Shown here piece after piece: positions 59,869-64,000 of a stretch of DNA of 64,000 nucleotides; position 1 is the stretch's first letter, and each line of letters begins with the position of its first letter. The DNA is from Deltaproteobacteria bacterium (lineage in GTDB: Bacteria > Myxococcota > Kuafuiibacteriia > Kuafuiibacteriales > Kuafuiibacteriaceae): the NCBI GenBank assembly GCA_020632995.1, contig JACKEN010000002.1:1-64000 (forward strand), in the 5' to 3' direction. Below the pieces are notes generated by a model. That model had not been told where the DNA came from and ran no database searches. It was given only the letters and a program-made list of their open reading frames with translations. The position numbers and the translations under genes are program-made.

Positions 59869-62844
59869 GTGACCCTGGAGCTACCAGGCCCTATCGATTT
59901 CGCGATCATCACCATCAAGGAGGAGGAGTTCGACGCGGTACTGCGGAGATTTCCTCCCGACGCGCAGCTCTCCGGCCTGTGGGAGTACAACATCTCCCAC
60001 GTCCAGACGAAGGCTGGCTTGCCGTACCGGGTGGCCACGGTCCGCTGCCTGAAGCAGGCGACCAACGAGGCCCAGAGCGTCACCGGCTACATCATCGAGG
60101 ACCTGGACCCGAAGTGGATCCTCCTCGTGGGCATCGCGGGCGCGATCCCCGCCGCCGAGTACACCCTGGGTGACGTGGTGGTGAGCACCCGGATCTACGA
60201 CCTCAACGTGGGCGCGCACGTCCCGGGCCAGGAGCAGCACTACGCGATCACCGCGGACTCCATCCACGAGGACGTGGCGCCGGTGGTGGCGAACCTCAGG
60301 GCCCACGCCCGCGACTTCGGGGGCTGGAACGACGAGGCCTCGGTGGGGCGCCCCCGGCCTCGCTTCAGCCTGGACGACCTCGAGGCGCGCCTCACCGGGG
60401 ACGAGCGGTGGCGCGAGAAGGTCCGCTCCTCGATCACCCGACACTTCGGGTCGGGGGTGCCGGATCGCAAGCCGCTCTACACCGCGGGGCCCCTCGCCTC
60501 GAGCGACGACCTCATCAAGGACCCGTCGGTGTTGCAGCGCTGGCAGACCCACGCCCGCGACATCTACGCGGTGGAGATGGAGGCCTCCGGGGTGCACCGG
60601 GGCGCCCGCCGCCGGGGCCACAGCTACCCCTTCGTCTCGATCCGCGGGCTCTCGGACGTGGTGGGCCTGGCTCGGGAGCACGAGTGGACGGAGTACGCGT
60701 GCGAGACCGCCGCCGCCTTCACGCGGGTGTTCACGGACCTCGTGGCCCCGCGCATCGCGGCCCAGGATCCGCAGGACGCCTTGCATCCGATTCGCCCCTC
60801 GGACTCCGGCGATCCGAGCCGGCCGACCCGGGGCCCGATCTCGTCGCGGCCCCGCGTGCAGCTCGGGGGCTCGGATCCGCTGATCGTGGCCCACAACGTG
60901 GAGGCCCGCGAGGTGGTGGAGGAGTACGCCCACCGGGTGAGCCTCGACCCGCCGGAGGCGGTGCTGGCGGTGCTCCGCCGGCTCAACCTGCCGTGGCGCG
61001 AGCCGCTCGACGAGGATGAGCAGGCCCTGTTGACGGAGACGATGCTCGCCCCCGGCGTCGCGTACCCCAGCCCGGCCTGGGTGCTGCGGCGGCTGGAGCG
61101 GGTGCCGGACTTCCTCGGCTCGGTGGCGGACGCGATCCGGAGCACCGCGCGCTGGCCGGACAGCTACCGCCTGAACTACGTGCGGCAGCTGTCGACCACC
61201 AACCTCACCCGCTCGCTCGGGGCGGGGCACACCCGGCTGGCCCACTGCCTCGGCACCCTCGACGTGGCGACGTGCATCCTCGCCGCGCTGTGCGCCAACA
61301 ACCCGGAGCTGCTCTCGCTCGGCTCGCCCGACGTGCGGGCCTGGCTGGTGGCGACCCAGCTCTACGCGTTCCTGCACGACCGCTACCACGGGCCGCTCGG
61401 GCACTCCCTCGACCCGCTGGCCTGGCTCCTCACCCGGGCGCCGGGCAGCGACGGAGCGGAGGCGGCGCTCCGCCAGCTCGACAAGGCGGAGCTCGAGAGC
61501 CAGGTCCGGGCGGCGGAGCGGCGCCGGAGCCACCCGGTGCGCCGGATGGTGGACTTCGTGGTGCGTCGGATCCCCGACCTCTACGGGCCGGTGGACTCGA
61601 TCCAGGTCATGTCCCGCCTGCACGCCCTGGTGCAGCTGGGGGGGCGCTCCTCGGTGCCGTCCGAGTGGCGCTTCTTGCAGGACGTGGTGGACGGGGAGCT
61701 CGACGCGGATCGCCTCGACTACATCTGGCGCGACGCCCACCACCTGAGCGTCCCCACCGAGGACATCGGGGTCCTGCAGTCCATCCTGCAGTTCCCCGCC
61801 GCGCCGGGGGTGGGGGAGCTGGTGGACGGGGTGCGGGTGGTGCCGCTCCAGGGCGAGAACCGCCTGGCCTTCCCCACCGAGCACGCGCGCACCGCGCAGG
61901 GGCTCCTGGCCCTGCGCTTCCTCTTCTACGTGTACTTCTACGAGCACCCGCAGAAGCGGGTGTACGACGAGCTGATCACCCGGACGATCCGGCAGGCCCT
62001 CGAGGAGTGCGGGAGCGTGGAGGACGGCCGGGTGCCGGCCGAGGTGAGCCACCAGCTCCGTACCCTCACCGATCAGGGGCTCTTCCACTTCCTGCTCGAG
62101 ACGTCGGCCCTCGAGGATCGGCGCCAGAACCCGCGGGTGATGCATGCTGCCTTGCGGATGACCCAGGACGTCATCCAGGCCCGGCCGTGGACCATCGTGT
62201 GGGAGTGCGCCCTCGACGCCCCGGGTCTCGCCCAGGAGCTGGTGTGGCGCGCGGAGCGGGCGCCCCTGGTGGAGCGGGTGGGGATGGCGCTCGGCACCGA
62301 GGATCTGGTGGCGGCCTCGGCCGCGGCGCAGCGGGCGGTGGCCCGCGCCGGCCGCCAGGGCGGGCTCGACGCGCTCTTCGCGGCCCACGGGGTGGTGGCG
62401 CCCCACGGGCACCGCTACACCGAGGCCGCGCCGGTGGTGGACCTGCAGCAGTCCTTCGGCGTCACCTTCGAGGTGCTGAGGAGCGCGGAGGCGCTCCTGT
62501 GGGCGCGGATCAGCCAGGACCCCGAGGTGGAGCACGTGCTCCAGCGCTACCGCGACACCCACTGCATGGAGCTGGGCGAGGAGACCCCGCAGCTGGTGGT
62601 GCTGGGCTTCGTGACCGCGGACCCGCCGCGCCCCGAGCGGGTGCTCGGGGTGGGCCCGAAGGGCGCAGGCCCGCTTGCGCCGGTGGAGGGGCCGTGGAGC
62701 GCCGGGGTGGCCCGGCAGGTGGTCTTCCACGCCTTCGCCGCGGTGCACCCCGGGCTCCTCACGGCCGAGGCCCGGATCGCCCACATCATCCGGGCTTGGC
62801 TGGGCGATCTGGGCTACCTCGACCTGGCCGGGGCCCGATCCTGA
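59869..62844 (+). CDS. Fusion of a purine-nucleosidase-type domain and a SAMHD1/dGTPase-type HD domain
   Basis: This protein has 991 residues. Residues 8-295 form an MTAN/PNP-fold nucleosidase: an Glu cluster in ITIKEEEF (18-20), VGIAGAIP (88-94), the substrate motif VEMEAS (235-240) and the catalytic Asp263 in IRGLSD, all intact. After a Pro/Ser linker (about 300-335), residues about 430-860 match the HD dNTP triphosphohydrolase family (COG1078, SAMHD1-like): LNYVRQLSTTNL, HTRLAHCLGT with metal His459, LHDRYHGPLGH (His503-Asp504) and DGELDADRLDYIWRDAHH (608-626). Both domain types destroy purine nucleotides, and each is known in anti-phage defence. This combined architecture is unfamiliar to me. 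The start is GTG. Confidence 0.85.
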   Translation: MTLELPGPIDFAIITIKEEEFDAVLRRFPPDAQLSGLWEYNISHVQTKAGLPYRVATVRCLKQATNEAQSVTGYIIEDLDPKWILLVGIAGAIPAAEYTLGDVVVSTRIYDLNVGAHVPGQEQHYAITADSIHEDVAPVVANLRAHARDFGGWNDEASVGRPRPRFSLDDLEARLTGDERWREKVRSSITRHFGSGVPDRKPLYTAGPLASSDDLIKDPSVLQRWQTHARDIYAVEMEASGVHRGARRRGHSYPFVSIRGLSDVVGLAREHEWTEYACETAAAFTRVFTDLVAPRIAAQDPQDALHPIRPSDSGDPSRPTRGPISSRPRVQLGGSDPLIVAHNVEAREVVEEYAHRVSLDPPEAVLAVLRRLNLPWREPLDEDEQALLTETMLAPGVAYPSPAWVLRRLERVPDFLGSVADAIRSTARWPDSYRLNYVRQLSTTNLTRSLGAGHTRLAHCLGTLDVATCILAALCANNPELLSLGSPDVRAWLVATQLYAFLHDRYHGPLGHSLDPLAWLLTRAPGSDGAEAALRQLDKAELESQVRAAERRRSHPVRRMVDFVVRRIPDLYGPVDSIQVMSRLHALVQLGGRSSVPSEWRFLQDVVDGELDADRLDYIWRDAHHLSVPTEDIGVLQSILQFPAAPGVGELVDGVRVVPLQGENRLAFPTEHARTAQGLLALRFLFYVYFYEHPQKRVYDELITRTIRQALEECGSVEDGRVPAEVSHQLRTLTDQGLFHFLLETSALEDRRQNPRVMHAALRMTQDVIQARPWTIVWECALDAPGLAQELVWRAERAPLVERVGMALGTEDLVAASAAAQRAVARAGRQGGLDALFAAHGVVAPHGHRYTEAAPVVDLQQSFGVTFEVLRSAEALLWARISQDPEVEHVLQRYRDTHCMELGEETPQLVVLGFVTADPPRPERVLGVGPKGAGPLAPVEGPWSAGVARQVVFHAFAAVHPGLLTAEARIAHIIRAWLGDLGYLDLAGARS

Positions 62845-62870
62845 GGGGATTTCGACCTACAGCCGACCTC

Positions 62871-62879
62871 TGCTAGCGT
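62871..62879 (+). promoter_or_regulatory. Candidate extended -10 promoter (TGCTAGCGT)
   Basis: TGCTAGCGT ends eight bases before the ATG at 62888. The same nine bases occur at 35412. Confidence 0.45.
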
Positions 62880-62887
62880 CGGCCGAC

Positions 62888-64000
62888 ATGCGGGCGCTCA
62901 TCAGCTCTCAAGGTCTCCGCTGGCTCGCCGGCGCGTTCCTCGCGGCGGGGGTGGTCCGGGGTTGCGCTTGCAGCAAGGCGGAGGAGGCGCAGCCGGCGCC
63001 GACCCCGCTCCCCCTCGACGAGCCGCTCCTGCCGGGACAGGTCCGGGCGGGGCTGGTGAGCGAACCGAGCGAGTTGATCGGCGGGCCGGCGGCCAAGGGC
63101 CGGGTCGGGGACTACAAGATCTACAACGACCAGATCCAGGTGCTGATCGGGCAGCCCGGGCTGGCCCGCGGCTACAACCCCTACGGCGGCAACGTCATCG
63201 ACGCGGACGTGGTGCGCCCGGCGGGCGAGGCCGGCCGCAGCCGCTTCGGCGAGGTCATCGTGGCCACCGACCTGTTCATCCTGGACGGCCAGCAGGTTGA
63301 GGTGGTGAGCGACGGGCGTGACGGGGTCGAGGCGCGCATCCGCGCGACCGGGCGCCCCGCCGACATGCCGCTCTTCTCCGCCTTCTTCTCGGAGCTCTTC
63401 GGCCAGGAGCCCTACGACCTCGAGTGGCAGGTGGACTACGTGCTCGAGCCGGGCGCCCGCTGGGTGCGCTGCGAGTACGAGCTGTTCAACCCGGGCCGGC
63501 AGCCGGTGGAGATCGGGCTGCCCGCGGCCGGCTTCATCTTCGACTCTGCCCGCCCCTTCGTGGAGGGTTACGGCTTCGACCCGCCGGACTCCGACGGCAC
63601 CGGGGCCTACTACGGGGCCCTCGGCGAGGACGTGAGTTACATCTACGGCGACCCCGACGACCGGCTGAACGTGATCATCACCGACTCCGGCGTGGTCTTC
63701 GCGGGGATGGGCGCGCCGCTGAAGCTCCGAGCGAAGGAGCGCTTGCAGTACGTCCACTACCTGGTGGTGGGCGACGGGGATCTGGCTCGAACGCAAGACG
63801 ACTGGCGGCAGGCGACCGGGGCCGAGCGCGGGGCGGAGATCACCGGTGTGGTGAAGGACTCCCTGGGCGCCCCGGTGCCCTACGCCCGGGTCCACGTCCT
63901 CGAGGCGGAGCCCCGGGTGGCGGAGCGCGACTACCGCTCCCGCACCCGAGCCGACGACCTCGGGCGCTTCTCGGTGCGGGAGCCCGAGGGTCGCTATCGC
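62888..64000 (+). CDS. Large lipoprotein, 3' end outside the window
   Basis: The reading frame from ATG 62888 stays open to the window end (371 codons). It begins with a signal peptide and probable lipobox (VVRGC, Cys near residue 26). The next 290 residues are beta-rich (YKIYNDQIQVLIGQPG, WQVDYVLEPGARWVRCEYEL, VHYLVVGDGDL). From about residue 323 a carboxypeptidase-regulatory-like domain starts (GAEITGVVKDSLGAPVPYARV). Proteins of this layout in related bacteria often continue into a metal-dependent PHP/CehA-type hydrolase, but that part is not visible, so I leave the function open. Confidence 0.8.
   Translation, partial: MRALISSQGLRWLAGAFLAAGVVRGCACSKAEEAQPAPTPLPLDEPLLPGQVRAGLVSEPSELIGGPAAKGRVGDYKIYNDQIQVLIGQPGLARGYNPYGGNVIDADVVRPAGEAGRSRFGEVIVATDLFILDGQQVEVVSDGRDGVEARIRATGRPADMPLFSAFFSELFGQEPYDLEWQVDYVLEPGARWVRCEYELFNPGRQPVEIGLPAAGFIFDSARPFVEGYGFDPPDSDGTGAYYGALGEDVSYIYGDPDDRLNVIITDSGVVFAGMGAPLKLRAKERLQYVHYLVVGDGDLARTQDDWRQATGAERGAEITGVVKDSLGAPVPYARVHVLEAEPRVAERDYRSRTRADDLGRFSVREPEGRYR

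Noticed and set aside
59881..62784. 967-residue minus-strand open frame
   Set aside because: It is the antisense shadow of the nucleosidase-HD gene, whose plus-strand product has two complete catalytic motif sets.
59869..62844. Assignment to Detocs, CBASS or Avs
   Set aside because: There is no receiver-kinase pair, cyclic-nucleotide synthase or STAND NTPase nearby; only the nucleosidase domain type is shared.

Overview
The window is about 70% G+C and densely coded, with many GTG starts and 4-base start/stop overlaps. The gene mix is typical of a Myxococcota-type (former deltaproteobacterial) Gram-negative: an FHA sigma-54 activator, PilS/PilR/PilC, many lipoproteins with Ig-like, ASH or thrombospondin type 3 repeats, long Pro/Ala-rich proteins, and several histidine kinases. 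The phylum call is an inference from content; there is no rRNA or tRNA gene to anchor it. I found no CRISPR array, insertion sequence, prophage or origin.

Layout. 0-3.2 kb: a receiver-GGDEF protein with a degenerate active site and an OmpA-type outer membrane protein. 3.4-12.6 kb: a co-directional run of TPR protein, LolA/DUF4292-like lipoprotein, two MshEN (c-di-GMP receptor) proteins without an ATPase domain, an orphan peptide-type ABC ATPase, an ECF sigma factor and its probable anti-sigma partner. 12.8-16.4 kb: a very large lipoprotein with TSP3 repeats, a VWA-like domain and a Cys-rich tail. 16.4-21.3 kb: a two-gene unit of unknown function, a Cys-repeat lipoprotein, an OmpR-type two-component system with candidate operator repeats, and two small unknown genes. 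21.3-28.5 kb: HD-GYP phosphodiesterase, an atypical NRAMP-like transporter, DUF4419, a short DsbD, an AraC regulator and a VOC protein. 28.9-35.4 kb: FHA sigma-54 activator, two lipoproteins and a membrane histidine kinase. 35.4-41.4 kb: MBOAT/SGNH acyl-transfer pair, YjdF-like protein, a membrane protein with a His motif and a CsgG/FlgO-like barrel protein. 41.7-43.9 kb: asparagine synthase, then a spacer with opposed terminators and a Leu-rich micro-ORF. 44.6-49.3 kb: an operon of two sugar dehydrogenases, an aminotransferase and an MBL hydrolase. 49.4-52.8 kb: membrane protein, methyltransferase, Ig-repeat lipoprotein. 53.1-58.1 kb: pilC-pilS-pilR plus a TPR protein. 58.2-59.4 kb: WecB/TagA/CpsF glycosyltransferase and a DUF2007 protein. 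59.5-62.8 kb: a small unknown protein beside a 991-residue fusion of a purine-nucleosidase-type domain and a SAMHD1/dGTPase-type HD domain. 62.9-64.0 kb: a lipoprotein gene that runs off the end.

Themes. Several genes belong to c-di-GMP signalling (degenerate GGDEF, HD-GYP, two MshEN receptors), others to type IV pili and to building and decorating surface polysaccharide (sugar operon, WecB, MBOAT/SGNH). The strongest candidate for an undescribed system is the nucleosidase-HD fusion with its small upstream neighbour. Its two catalytic motif sets are intact, and both domain types are known separately in anti-phage nucleotide depletion. A recurring TANNNT box 6-12 bases before start codons suggests frequent leaderless or near-leaderless transcription.
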